This document shows, in pieces, positions 48,782-60,780 of a stretch of 64,000 nt of DNA. This DNA comes from Cerrena zonata (lineage: Eukaryota > Basidiomycota > Agaricomycetes > Polyporales > Cerrenaceae). The notes under the pieces were generated by a model. That model was not told the origin of the DNA. It was given only the letters and a program-made list of their open reading frames with translations, and did no database searches. The translations under genes were made by a program, and so were the position numbers. Position 1 is the stretch's first letter. Every line of letters begins with the position of its first letter. Location of the stretch: contig JASBNA010000002.1 of NCBI GenBank assembly GCA_038087015.1, positions 2,480,001 to 2,544,000 on the forward strand, given 5' to 3'.

Positions 48782-50375
48782 TTAAGCAAAGATACCCATA
48801 CGAGGGTCAATTTCGGCAGGGTTATTGAGCTAAAAGGAACGGTTATAGTCTAGACATATAGGATTCAAAGCATGCTGTACGTACACGAAGGTTAATGTTG
48901 AGGGCACTGATAGCCTTCATGTCCGCATCAGAGAGGGACCAGGCAACGACATCCAAGTTGCTGAGTAAACGATCGTGATTGTTACTCTTGGGAATAACAG
49001 CCAGTCCCTGTTGAATTGCCCATCTGAGTAAAACTTGTGCGGGGGCTGTAAGTTGGCAGGTTAGTAAACCAAGAATAAAAGGTACTAGCGTTGTGTGAGA
49101 GACTGCGTACTCTTGTTGCTCTTCGATGCAATCGAGCTAACGATGTCGTGTTGCAGCAAGCTGGGAGCACTCTTGTCGATACCAAGCTCAACGTAGCTCT
49201 GAGGTCCGAAGGAAGAGTAAGCCGTGATGGCAATGTTGTGAACTTTGGCCAACGCCACAAGACCCTCCTGGGTCAAGTAAGGGTGAAGCTCAACTTGAAG
49301 AACGGCAGGTGCGATACGAGCGTATCGCAAAACATCCAATAGGATACTTCCTTGAAGGTTACTGCGCGCCAGAAAAAAAAGCAGAAACCTCGCATTAATA
49401 TCGGTAATTCGGGTGTAAATACCAGTGGCTGAATACGGACCTTACACCAATGTTCTTGGCCAAACCTTCGTCATGAATCTCCTCAAGAGCTCTCCATGTC
49501 TCCTGATACGGGACACTGGCTGCTCGGAGTAATTTAAACAAATTAATTTGGAGGAAAGTTTCGGGTCAAACGTACCGAGAGTGACGGTCTTTTTATCTTC
49601 ACCCCACCATTCGGGTGGGTAGCGTTCAGCAGGGTCAACGTATTGGAGAGAAACGGGGAAGTGAATGAGGTAGAGATCGAAATAATCAATACCCCAGTCG
49701 GCAAGCTGCTTCTTTACAAGAGCTTTCGCCTGAAGTATATTTTAGTATGGGTAGCTTTGCATCATTCGTATCCTCCTTACGTGGTCATGAGCATGGAAGG
49801 TGTTCCACAGCTAGTTCGAATCATTAGTAAGATCGTCCTAATCGAAAGAGGTCAACGCTGGCGAACCTTGGAAGTAACGACTAACAATTCAAAGATGTTC
49901 AGCGGATGCTATAACCGGTGAGAGAGCTAAGGGCACTTACAAACTTCCTCTCGCTTTACAACACCATCGGCAATGGCGCGGCGGAGACCTCACCAGCCTC
50001 TTTTTCGTTCCCGTAATCACCAGCACCATCAAGGAGACGGTACCCCGCTTTCAGCGCATTGTAAACAGTCTAATTATAGTATGAGTTCTGCGACATTCAA
50101 ATGATAAGCTGGTTTACACACGTCAGCACATGAGGATTTGGTAACCTAGTAAATAATCAGCAATGTGGAAGAAAAATAGAGGCGTCCTCCTTACTTTCCA
50201 GAGACCAAAGCTATGGGCAGCGATCCGTCAATCTGAGTTCAAGCAACGAAGGTTAAGGTAGACGCTTACCCCACAGCGGGCATCTGTAGTAGCAAACCAA
50301 TTAGTTCTTAGGTTATATATATTTCTTAATGGCATTACACACCTTTGCGCCAGTGTTCAATGTAATGGTAGTCAT
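48782..50375 (-). pseudogene. XYL1: D-xylose reductase-like aldo/keto reductase with a one-base frame break
   Basis: Twelve small exons cover the gene: 50375-50343, 50283-50270, 50210-50195, 50145-50122, 50069-49941, 49880-49867, 49811-49782, 49729-49576, 49519-49441, 49361-49111, 49045-48885 and 48829-48782. The protein of about 317 residues has the AKR2B features [70 protein letters not shown] and [10 protein letters not shown]. The catalytic Asp, Tyr, Lys and His can be placed, and the IPKS-x(4)-R cofactor loop fits NAD(P)H use. It reduces xylose to xylitol and similar aldehydes. In exon 5 one base is missing near 49986-49993: GNEKEAGE and [14 protein letters not shown] are in different frames with no room for an intron. 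The total of all exons is one short of a multiple of three, as expected. Confidence 0.8.
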
Positions 50376-51064
50376 AGTGGATGCTGTAGAAGGGGAAGAT
50401 GAGTAGAGACGAGTGCTCCTGGCAATGGTAGCTTTATACTGGAACCCTAATACGGGCCGGATGTATTGTGGGGGCCCACATGACGTGCGTAAAGAGTTTG
50501 GCCCTGAGTTTGTTCTCCGGACTCTGGCAGTGTTGGATCCGAGATGGCACCAAGGAGGGGTCCCAGATTATGATCGATAGCATGAACATTATTCAGACTG
50601 TTGCTCGGGGTAAGTCATCTGGACCTTTCGCTAACACTTACGTAGCGCTGAGACGGACTATAAACATCGCTCTCAACAACGAATATCACGACAGACGCAG
50701 TTCACGACCAAGGACAGTTGATAGTAGGCAAGAAAGAAGGAAATCAGGTACTGAATCCGGTAACACACTGTACTGAGATCGCGATCGACGCTAAGCATGG
50801 TCGTTTATGGAATAGACGCCTATCGCGACTTGCTTTCGAAAAGTTGTTTCGCAGTTGGCCAGCACTTCTCTTCAATTTCGTCAACTATGAGCTCGTATAT
50901 TATCTTCTTTGCATAATCTAATTTTTGGCGGTTGCATTGCAGGACAGCGCTATACTACAACAGAGTATGTGCCCATTTATTCCATGACGAAGCTTAAGCC
51001 TCACGTCAAAATACAGGACTACCACTCCGAAGTTGCCCGGAAGAGCAACCCTTTGATACCCAAC
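50376..51064. other. Shared upstream region of XYL1 and the ketopantoate reductase gene
   Basis: About 690 bp. A TATA-like motif (minus strand, near 50433) serves the reductase gene on the left. An open frame at 50468-50776 has no recognisable features. Confidence 0.5.
50433..50438 (-). promoter_or_regulatory. TATA-like element upstream of XYL1-like gene
   Basis: TATAAA on the minus strand lies about 58 bp before the ATG at 50375, a usual core promoter distance for a fungal gene. Confidence 0.35.
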
Positions 51065-52294
51065 ATGCGTATACACATAATGGGGATGGGGTCTGTGGGC
51101 ACACTCGTTGCCTCTCATCTCAAGCGAACCCTTCCGAAATATTCACCCGTTACGATTCTGCACAAGACCACCAAGCGTGCTCTCGAGGCACGTCAAGTTA
51201 GAAATGGTTGGGTAATACTGGAGAACCAAGGTGTTGAATTATCAACATATGGATTTGAACACGACGTATGGGATGAAGCCGCCTCGCCGCAGGAACTAAA
51301 TCCTCAATTACGTCCACAACCTTCGCGGCAAGACCAGGAGCTGGGGCTGTTTTCAGATCCTACCGTCAAACCGGAAGCAGCTGATCGTAATATCCATTCC
51401 CTTATTGTCACGACAAAGGCATACTCGGTCAAACAATCCTTACGAAGTCTTCTTCCTCGACTTAGCGCGGCTTCTACCATTGTGCTGTTACAAAACGGCA
51501 TGGGACTATACGAGGAGCTCTGTAAAAGCCTCTTTCCGAATCCACTTAACCGTCCTCACTTCATCGTCGGAGTCAACAACCACGGTACATGGATGAAGGA
51601 ACATATGCATGTCGTTCACGCCGGTATTGGAAACATGAAGCTAGCCATCATGACTGACGGACTTGGACGTGACTTCGAACGTTCCTACCGAGAAGCCACG
51701 AACGCGGAAGACGCAAAACTGAACCTGGACGATATAATAACAAATGTAAACGAGGATGTAGAAGGTCCACGATATTATTCCCTCCGGTACACTATGCAAG
51801 CATTCCTTGCAGCAGAAGGTTTATACGCATCCTGGATTCCAACATATGACCTTCATCTCGCCCAACTCCGCAAAGTCGTCGCTAACTCTGTCATTAACCC
51901 CCTCACCGCTCTCCTTGCTTGTCCTAATGGTCTTATCTTCCAACACAACACCGGTCGCTCTATCGCATACAAGATATGCAAGGAGGCTTCAAGGGTCTTT
52001 CGTGCTCAATGGGACGCCGAGCGCAAAGCTGCAGGAAGAATGGACGAAACCTTCCCCATTAGCCTTACAACCCCAGCACTACTCAGCGAAACGGAACGCA
52101 TAGTCCAAATGACTAGCAAGAACTATTCCTCGATGCTCACCGATATTCGAATGTCTCACCCAACTGAGATCAAGTACCTAAACGGATATTTGATGGGTCT
52201 TGGTCGACGGTACAATGTACCTGTGCCTACGAACGAGATGTTATACTCGCTTATCCATCTGCGTAAGGAAATTCCACTTTACGGGCTGCTGTAG
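51065..52294 (+). CDS. PAN5: 2-dehydropantoate 2-reductase (ketopantoate reductase)
   Basis: One exon of 409 residues starts at the ATG at 51065. The Rossmann start MRIHIMGMGSVGTLVASHLK carries the G-x-G-x-x-G NADPH loop. The family motifs IHSLIVTTKAYSVKQSLRSL, STIVLLQNGMG (the conserved N-G-M/L-G) and VGVNNHGTWM follow. The C-terminal catalytic domain has LAQLRKVVANSVINPLTALL with the Lys and Asn, and SSMLTDIRMSHPTEIKYLNG with the Ser-x-x-x-D and EI-x-x-(L/I)NG end. It makes pantoate for pantothenate and CoA synthesis. A longer in-frame start at 50983 is possible; the frame also stays open further upstream, where an AG at 50941 could end an intron. Confidence 0.9.
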   Translation: MRIHIMGMGSVGTLVASHLKRTLPKYSPVTILHKTTKRALEARQVRNGWVILENQGVELSTYGFEHDVWDEAASPQELNPQLRPQPSRQDQELGLFSDPTVKPEAADRNIHSLIVTTKAYSVKQSLRSLLPRLSAASTIVLLQNGMGLYEELCKSLFPNPLNRPHFIVGVNNHGTWMKEHMHVVHAGIGNMKLAIMTDGLGRDFERSYREATNAEDAKLNLDDIITNVNEDVEGPRYYSLRYTMQAFLAAEGLYASWIPTYDLHLAQLRKVVANSVINPLTALLACPNGLIFQHNTGRSIAYKICKEASRVFRAQWDAERKAAGRMDETFPISLTTPALLSETERIVQMTSKNYSSMLTDIRMSHPTEIKYLNGYLMGLGRRYNVPVPTNEMLYSLIHLRKEIPLYGLL

Positions 52295-52545
52295 AATTGC
52301 TTTCTGTTGAAACAGCAAGGATAATAGGCAGTCGCCCATCATCTCACCATTGACTTTCACCGAACTCGAGAAACATATCTTTCCATATAAGACGACTCCC
52401 CTTCGGTCATGATTCGACTCGGAGAACCGACTTACTTCAGGAGAAGAGGAAAGGAAAGATGGATTTGGGTGGATATCAAAGTTGAATCGCAAGCTACATG
52501 CATAAAGATCTATCAACACATCTACCCTTGTCATACAACCTCTAT

Positions 52546-55500
52546 TCAACCTAGAGATTTCTTTCTCTTCTGGCCAGTTTTCACAGGTGTATCGGTGGAC
52601 TTTTGTGGTGATGGGACAGGCGAAGGAATGGGATTGGCTGTGACGCCGTTGGTTTTGGTATGCGCTTTCGAGGGCGTTGCATGGGTTGTTGTCCCGTTGG
52701 GAGGTGGACGATGGGTACCATTTATACGTGGTTGGGAGGGGGGTGTTGACGTAGCTATGTAACTTGTAATCAGCTATGCTCTCTATATCCAAACCAGGAA
52801 TTGCAAACTTACAAATGGCGTGGTTCATGAATAATTCAACCATTGCAGCCATCTCTCCGCCGCTCACCGTCCGTTCAAGTCGATTGCCTACTAAGATTGG
52901 ACCATCATCTCCCTCAGCGTCCATCTCAATATCCTCTTCTGCATGAATGTCCTCTCCCTCAGTAGTATCTTCTAGCTTCCGAAGCGTGAGGAAGTCTTCC
53001 ATAAGAGGTTCGAATAGAGTATCGAGCGGTGGCATGAGGTACGCGGGGGCATCGAAGATCTTCTCGACCTCTTTACCTTTCCATCCTGCAGGTTTCTCGA
53101 TAACAGGCGGAGAAGGAGCGACACCCACAAACGCCGAGGCTCCAAAAATGTCTTGGAACAAGGTACGTTTAGCTGAAGGTGCGGACCCCTTGAGACCTCT
53201 ACCCGTAGAACCTTCTTCCTGTGGGAGTTTAACATCATCTCCGAGGAGAACGACACTCCATGAATCGGTAATAGCAACAAATGCCGACGACGAGGTAGCA
53301 TTTAATTTTATCCAATTCGCTGGGCACGGGACGACACTAAGGAGATGGAACGGTAGGGAACGCGATTGAGTCGGGATGGCAGAGCGTGAAGTGAACATGA
53401 CAACTCGTGTAACGACAGCAGAAGGTAGTGATTCTGCGGGCCGTTCGAAGACGAGGAAGGTGTCTTGGACGGGATTTGCGACGAGTCTGGTGATTGCCTG
53501 CGAACTTCGATAATGCCACTTCACTAAGATTAGAGGTAAGATTAGTACACTAACCGTGTAGGGCCCAATGAGACATATATACTCACCACTTTGCGAAACT
53601 AGATCCCACAAAATAACATCGCGGTGGCCTGAGATGGCTAAATATCGACTTCCTCGACCAATAAATGCAGTCGAAATGACCTTAACACACTCAGGACTAG
53701 CTAATGTCTGAATCAAGGCAGTTGTAAGAGGGTCATAAAGTGCCACGTTGGGACCCAAGGCAACAGCAAGAATAGAACCGTCCGATGACCAAGTAGCATG
53801 GGTTGGAATGTCAGAGCGATGTTTCAGAGTAGCCCGTGCGACCCAATAATCTAGTTGAAGAAAATGATCAACACACCAAACATTTCATGGTAGACGATGT
53901 GATTCAATACCTTCAACATGACCACTCTTATTCTTAGCGGACCGTATACGCCAAAGTTTGATGTACCCGTCTTCGCCCGTAGTGACCAACTGAAGATCAG
54001 CGGCACTCGATTGAGGTCGGAATGCAAGAGAAGTTACTTTCTTCAGCCCGTGAGGCCGATCGATACGAGTATTCAGTGTCCAAGTTCCCGATTCCCATGA
54101 CCAGATCTTCAAGTACACTTCCCCCTTGGCATTCCGGTCTCCTTCACGTGAGTCCAAAGTGGCTAACCATTTTTCTGAATCTGAGATTACTGCATGTTCA
54201 ACGCGGGATGGTTCGAGTGCTTTGTCGTCTCTCCGTGAAACCCTATTCGAAGGTGAAACTTCAAGTTCTGAGAGGAGTTTTGACGTTGAAGGTGCGTATG
54301 TTTGGAGAGATGAAGGATGTGACGAGGGTAAAATTAGGTTTGAGGTTTGGGGATGAATCGCGAGGGGAACCGCCGATGACTCAGACGGGCGAGTATGGTT
54401 AATAGCAGGATCTAAGACGCAGAACCATAAGTAAGACATACTGTAGTCAAGAGATAGATCACTCTTACCAAGTTTGATACGTGCAAGCGTTCTCGAGATT
54501 CGCATAGTACTCGAGCGCACAAAGACGAACGACGCATCGGCCAAGCCCAAAAGATACTCTTCCTCAGCACCTTCTTTCGGTTTAGAGACAGCAATGTTCG
54601 CAATAGGTGCACCGACTCGAGGAACAAATTCTTTCTTCCCCGAATGCAATTGCCAAATGACGAGCACAGCTTCTTCTCCACCACTAAGCAGATAGGCTCC
54701 ATTGGCGGTGAAAGCGAGAGAAGAAACAGTATGGGCATGCCAATGCAACGTTGTGGTTGTCGCCTTTTTCTCGACGCCAGAAGCCAAAGTGGTGATATCC
54801 TCGTTAAGACAGTACCATGATCGAATGACACCCTTGTCGTCACCAGTAGCGAAATACTCCTCGGTGGGATGGAACGCAAGACACGTGAGTTTTTCGGGGG
54901 AAACGAACTTGGTAAAGCCAGCCGTAAGGTTAGCAGTTTGAGCGACATAAGCCTTATGTCCAGCGATAGTTACGAGCCAGTCTCCACTGGGGGAGAACGG
55001 CAAGACCCATAGTTCTTCTTGTCCTGCCGATCATATACGCATCAGTGGATTTTTGAATGGCTGAACCGACAGACGCCTTTGAGGGAGTAATAGACATTCT
55101 CCAGATCGCACAGTTTTCCTCGTTAATAGCGTTTCCTAGATATTTCGATCATTAGTCATGGTGAAGTAGTTTTATGTTCGAACGAAGCTTACCATTGGTA
55201 TTCAATACTTTTGTCGATCGACTGACCGAGAGGAATATATGGTCCTTGAACTTTTCGTGTAACGCAATTTGATAAACAGGATGCCCAAGATCAAATGCGC
55301 GAAGTTGAGTAGCATCTAAGAAGTCCCAGATTCGCAGCAGTCCATTGGCTGATCCTGTGAATAATTGGAACGGGTTGTGGGGACTAAGAGCCATGGAGGT
55401 AATAGCAGAACCATTTTTCAACGTGCGTTCCTTAAGCTCTTCCGGTTGAATGGGTGTAAGAGTGGAAACGACATGTCCAGTAGCAACAGAATAGATCTTG

Positions 55501-55858
55501 ACGGATGGTCCAGAGGCAGAAAAGAAATAACTTTCCTACTTTTAAGTATTACCGTTCCAAAAACACATCAACACGGAACGTACCTTCCATCCCTCGTAAA
55601 AAGCACTGGTACTCCACTAGCCGACGACTCTGTCAACGAACGCCATGTCCACGCCAAATCTTCCGGTGTTTTCGAGGAACTAGCAACAGGTGTTTCTTCC
55701 ACAGTCGTAACCTCGCTTCGTGCCGCGTGTTTTCGCCTTTTGCCCTTCTTTGGAGTTTCCGAAATGGGGGGATTTTGGAGACCTTGTATAGGTGCACCCT
55801 TGGCTTTCGACGCTGCCATTACTGGAGTAGAGTCGACGGTGGCGACTGGGACTGGCAT
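52546..55858 (-). CDS. UTP17: U3 snoRNP WD40 protein UTP17/NAN1 (WDR75-like)
   Basis: Eight exons join without a break to 973 residues: 55858-55584, 55530-55193, 55135-55067, 55023-54469, 54411-53911, 53850-53587, 53523-52813 and 52754-52546. A basic N-terminus (KKGKRRKHAARSE) precedes two WD40 propellers. Example blades are SALTSMALSPHNP-like (here ITSMALSPHNPFQLFTGSAN), LTCLAFHPTEEYFATGDDKG, VSSLAFTANGAYLLSGGEEA, VTSLAFRPQSSAADLQLVTT and IPTHATWSSDGSILAVALG. The C-terminal part is charged and Pro/Thr-rich, ending TGQKRKKSLG. The protein belongs to the t-UTP/UtpA subcomplex that starts 90S pre-ribosome assembly on nascent 18S rRNA in the nucleolus. It converges with the ketopantoate reductase gene. 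Confidence 0.88.
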
Positions 55859-56390
55859 CGCTGCACCAAACAGAGTTACACTTTCAAAAAAATTCCACGT
55901 GCTCTAAGCGATACTATTTAATAGGCGCCCATGTAAGTGGCGGAGAACTGACACTAGTGACCATGAACAGTGCCGAAAATGTGTACAATAACTTAGAGGG
56001 GGTCATAACCGGGGTCATTTGCATTCGTGAATAAAAATGGGAGAGAGAAATACATGCATAACGCTATGATGAGGATAAAAGCAGGAAGAGGTACACACAC
56101 AAAGCATGGTGGGGGTATCAGAAGACATTCTGTGACTCCAACTGTGAAGCCTCGAACAGAACAGTCCGTGTCGTAAAAACCCAAAGCCAGCATAGAGCAC
56201 AACATAATGACAGAGGGAGCTGGAGAGAGTTGAGCAAAGAGGGAAAGAGAGTAGGAGGAATGAGACGGAAAATAATACAACTGAGACAGGTCAAAGAGCT
56301 AGTCACGAGCGGGTGCAAATACGTATGGTACACGCGGAAAATATACAAAAAAGGAGAGCACGATCGTAGAAAAAGTGAGATATGAGTACA
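55859..56390. other. Spacer upstream of UTP17, 3' flank of the Zn2Cys6 gene
   Basis: About 530 bp without a supported gene. Overlapping minus-strand frames (56280-55993, 56348-56118) lack domains and are probably 3' UTR of the regulator gene. Confidence 0.5.
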
Positions 56391-59300
56391 TCACCAAATT
56401 TGCGTGGACGGTGGTAAGAAATCGGTAGGCAATAAGAAAGCGTCTATGCCATTTTGGGAGAACGAGTTTCCTCCCAACGTTTGGTCCGAAAGCCAAACGG
56501 GGAGTTGCTCATTGGACGTAGTTTCAAACCCACGCCAAATATGATCCACATTCGCCTGGTATTGATTATAAGGCTGTCCGTGCGCTGGTGGACCCGCATG
56601 TGGCTGCCCATGTTGTTGTGGTGGATGATGGGCATGCCGTGACGCGCTAGGATCCTGGTGTCCAGGGAAGTGGGTGTCATATACGGGCGAAATGGGCTGT
56701 TGGCTCATTCCTTGGCTCATCTGCGATTCGGATGAGTATATGACTTGATGATGGGAGGAGTCTCGCGTGGCCTTCGGGGAGCGGGAAACTGAACTCGCCT
56801 TGCGCTTCTTGAAACGTTTGAGCATTAGTTGCAACGTCAAGGCATATCTCCTCCCAGGCACTGGTTCGAACATGTTAGTATATAAATGGTTTCTCAAGCC
56901 TCCCAAGAGTATTACCTTGCAAAAGTAAGTCTGCTAAACGCTCGACTAGCACTCGAATTTCGTTCATGTCGCACTGTTCAGGGCTAGAAAAGTCAACTTA
57001 GAGTGACGTCCTCATCATAAGAAGCCGGCCACTTACAAGAGTCGGCACAGTCGGAGCAAGAACGAAGCAGAAAATGTAGCAGTAGCATGAGTATAATGTA
57101 CGGCTGAAAGAAATACGATTTAATAGCGCGTAAAATGACAATGATATTAAATAGCTCACCATATTTCATGCCTTCCCTATACGAAGGCGAACCCGTGGTG
57201 ATCTCGAGAATCTGCCGTCCAATGTTAATAGACTTGATTGCCAGTTCCCGCTGAGCAGCAGGCATATTCTGAACGTCCTCAGGCCCATCGATCCCTCGTA
57301 ATGCAGTGGCATTGTGATAATGCTCTGCATGGAGGTGCTGCAGTTGCAAACTTTGCCTGTAGAACGCTGAGAAACAACATCAGAATCTCGAAGGTCCATC
57401 ATCGCTGGGAAGTTAGAACTCACCGGCGTCCTCGTACTTCTGTGAGAAGGCCGCATCCCAAGTAGCGTACCAGTTACGGAACTCCACATCAGCTTCTTGA
57501 AGAACAGCGAACGTTCGATCGTTCACAGGCTGATCGAAGTACGGCGACAAACTGTTTGCCACACGTTCTCGAATGGCCATTAGTTCAACCATTGACACTA
57601 GCCGCATATCATCCTCAATTGAAAGTGGATGCTGCAATAACATCCGACAATGCCAGATGGACTCATCGTCTTTCAAGATAGCAGGCCGGCCCTGTTCCAT
57701 AGGACATTCTACATTGATTATCGTGCTATCAGCTCATTTCGCATTCAGATGTTAGTCGAGATAGTACGTACTGATGTTCGAACAAATATAGACAGAACCA
57801 CGTTCTCGCGGAGATAACTAGTTGCCTGTCCTTGAGCGAGGTACCAACTTTGCTCTGCTGCATTCTCTTGAAAAGCTCCGGCCAAGCTTTGTGCATCGCT
57901 ATCATAAACGGAAACATCAAATAAGTCCGAAAGTACCTCATCAATCTGACCTAGATGCTTACAGATTTCCATGGCCATTCTCACAGCATGACCGCCGCTC
58001 AACCAACCGTTATCGGACCATCCTGATACGAGGACTAAGAATACAAACGTCAGCCACCGAAATAGCGTTCCATCAAATGACAAGAAAAACTCACTCATGG
58101 CTTGTACTGCCTCTTGCCGTAGGACAGGCGAGAACAAGGTTGCGCATGAGATGGCCTGGACCTCTTCTTGACACTTCTTGAATATTTCAGTAGGGTTTCC
58201 TGCTTGAGCGTTAGCAAACAGAAGGTCTGATTGAGTAATGACTCCATCCGCTTACCGCCACCATCACGGACTTGAGCTGCGACCATACATATACAATCAA
58301 CCGCAAATGGCGATCGTTCATGTAATGCATCGTATGTATCAACGGAAGCATCGAAGATCGGCAGGAATGTCGAGCAACCATGGTAGAAACTAAACCATGC
58401 CAGGACAATCAGCACAAATACAACCAAAGACCCACGGATCACGCGCACATTCTGAACAACTCCCGAGCCTCAGCTTCCGGAATGATTTTCTTGGTGACCA
58501 CTAAGAAAGGAGATTCAAGGTCTTTAATTAGTCATTTCAATTGTACATTTGTCAGAAACATACCATCAGGGAAAAGCATTACACGAGGCGTTTTGTGTAG
58601 TACCTTCCTCCGCTTGGCTGGTCGTGACTGGCGTGGATCCGGAGATGAAGTACGAGCCCTACTCTGTGGCTCGCTCTCCCCTCCATTTTCCTAACAAGTT
58701 TCGGGCGGTGTTAGAGAGTTTACCAAAGAGATAAAATAAGATTTGCCGCACCTGGGCGGCCCGTTCGATTGCAACATCTGCAAGCCCTCGAAGTACTTCC
58801 CACGGGGCCACCAGGCCGGACGCAGGAAGTTCTCCGTCGTCCTCTTCAGCATCCGTGGAATCTGCGCTTGTGACATTAGAAGATGGTGCTGCCCTTTTCG
58901 AATTAGAGGGTGCGGGATGATATCGCATAGAAGAAACATTTGTCGGATGTGAACGGGGTGGACCCATACTGTCTATGGCCGAGAAAGGGGGAAGGGTAGT
59001 TCCATGTTGACCCTGATTGGTGTAATGCCCCTGCGACTGATGCATCTCCGAGGGTCCCATCGGTCTTTGTCCGGTAGCGCTTAAAGGAGGACTTCGGAAA
59101 GTGGAAGGATGGTGAGAAGGCGGATTCATAGAACCAACCTGCCCATGAGAAGGGGTGACTGAAGCCGTAGTGGCGGGAGAGGTGGGCCCGCCTCCGTGCG
59201 CAGTGTCAACCATTAGTTGTGGTGGATGAGGACCCGCTGATGGTGTGGATATACTAGGCGACTGTGAGTGCATGCTGGGCGACTGATGAAAGGGAGGTGG

Positions 59301-59872
59301 GTAAGCCGATGGGGACCGTTGGGGGAACTGCGAATTGCCTCGAAGATGAGCGACAATTTCGAGTAAGGTGCTTTGAATGGCATTCTGTGTTTGCCTGATG
59401 TCTGCAACATGAGATTCGAGGCTCCGTATTCGTCTAGGACAAAGCTGTCAATGCAAGTATGGTATGATTAAGCAAGGCGAACGCACTCAAGACCAGCTTC
59501 ACCGGTCAGACTTGCCTCCCTGGTGGGTTTCTCGAAGAGACAATCCAGTCCGTTGTGCCGACATCGCTTGCAAGGAGGGTTCTCCGCTCCCTCGCAGCGC
59601 ATTTTCTGTTTCCTGCATGCATTCTGTACATGACAAATACGAGAGTTTAGAAAGCAAATCAAGATGAAGCAACGGTGCCACTGACGCAAGCACCTAGCGA
59701 GATGTGTGAGTGTTGGATATGGCGGATGAAGGGATGGTCACAACTTACGGGGAACTCTGTTCAATGTTCTTACGGCAGGTTTCGTCTCGGCCTTCGGCGC
59801 GACCTTGGGCTCATTGCCATCGAGATCTTCCTGCTTCTTGACGGGGCCGCTTCCGCTGCCAGACATGTCCAT
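56391..59872 (-). pseudogene. Zn2Cys6 fungal transcription factor with one apparent extra base
   Basis: Fifteen exons run from the ATG at 59872 to the stop at 56391, about 887 residues. The zinc cluster is RACNACRKQKMRCEGAENPP then CKRCRHNGLDCLFEKP, with all six cysteines. A linker and coiled coil (LERIRSLESHVADIRQTQNA) follow, then a Pro/Ser/His-rich region and a second helical domain of the fungal_trans type (GWSDNGWLSGGHAVRMAMEI, DRQLVISARTWFCLYLFEHQ). The tail is Gln/His/Pro-rich and ends FLPPSTQIW. The first zinc-binding Cys is encoded by an exon of only 8 bases (59693-59686). In exon 11, near 57683, a GGG run must lose one G to pass from QMSYGTG to RPAILKDDESIWHCR. The summed exon length is one more than a multiple of three, which agrees. 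Targets are unknown. Confidence 0.8.
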
Positions 59873-60179
59873 GGTGGTGTAGGTTGAAGAGAATTGGTCG
59901 TTGAGTGAAGGCCCTCGAGGGCCAGGGCTGAGGGAAAGCCCCAAGGGGTGATGGAAGTAAAGTTGGACAACGAGGAGGTCTGAAATGGTCAACAGACGCG
60001 ATTCCACCCTCCCCTTCCCTAATCAGTCCCGGCAAACCCCGCAGCCCCCCTTCACACAGCCGCGCATGCAATTCAAGCTTGCTACATCCAATCGCCTCTC
60101 TTTCTCGCTCTCACTACACAATATACAGGACCCATCTTATACCAGTACTTAGTCGAGCACCTTGCTACATGACAGACCG
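59873..60179. other. Upstream region of the Zn2Cys6 gene
   Basis: About 300 bp. An in-frame upstream ATG-like start at 60007 exists but the preferred start is 59872. No other gene is supported. Confidence 0.45.
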
Positions 60180-60780
60180 AAACACCTCCATTCCAGTGCG
60201 CAAAGCCCTCCACCGCCACTACTCCTTGACACCAACAATCTTTACCCAATCGAATGCCGAAACTCCAGCCCAGTTGTCACGAGAACTTTCGGGAATGCGA
60301 AACAAGTACCGAGGCTGGTGGCACAGCTAGGGATGCTGCTTCGTAGGAAGCAATCGGAGAACAATACATTGGTATATTTCCACAAAGCACGAGCATCTAT
60401 AACCACATATTGCTAGAGGCAATATGAAAGCAGTTCACGAACGTGATAACTGACGTCCTTGATTTGATGTTGAGGTTCAGCCGGAAGAAGTAAGCTTCAT
60501 TTGTGGTTGGTGAATTATTAGCAGAGACAGTTCCGTTTCCGTGTTTTGGCACTTGTATATCATCAGGTGGAAAACTACCTCCCGCCTGAACTGTATGAGT
60601 GACTTGTGGTCATTAAACGAGTGGTGACGACATGGCCTCGAAATGCCGGCCAAGCTACCGGATCGATTTCTAGACCTGCGTCGCTAAAAGATGTCTCTAT
60701 GACAGACGATTAAGATTTTAAAGAGATGCATGACTCCTTTTCGTAGATCCTATAGAAAGAATGCAAAACGTTAACAATTA
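60180..60780 (-). pseudogene. Decayed copy of the ubiquitin-like-domain gene
   Basis: The plus-strand text from about 60186 follows the 3' end of the gene at 28499-29915 closely: the block CCAATCGAATGCCGA at 60248 matches the one at 28591, and the intron stretch TTCACGAACGTGATG-like at 60436 matches 28825. After a short similar block around 60528 (TTCCGTTTCCGTGTTT), it jumps to the 5' part (CGAAATGCCGGCCAAGCT at 60639) and runs through the next intron start near 60750. Most of the ubiquitin-like fold and much of the second domain are missing, and several small indels break every frame. It lies on the same strand as the intact gene. It is clearly non-functional as a protein gene. Confidence 0.8.

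Noticed and set aside
55993..56348. Small membrane protein gene from overlapping minus-strand frames
   Set aside because: The frames lie just after the stop of the Zn2Cys6 gene, are rich in Ser/Leu/Phe from pyrimidine-rich DNA and have no homologue I recognise.
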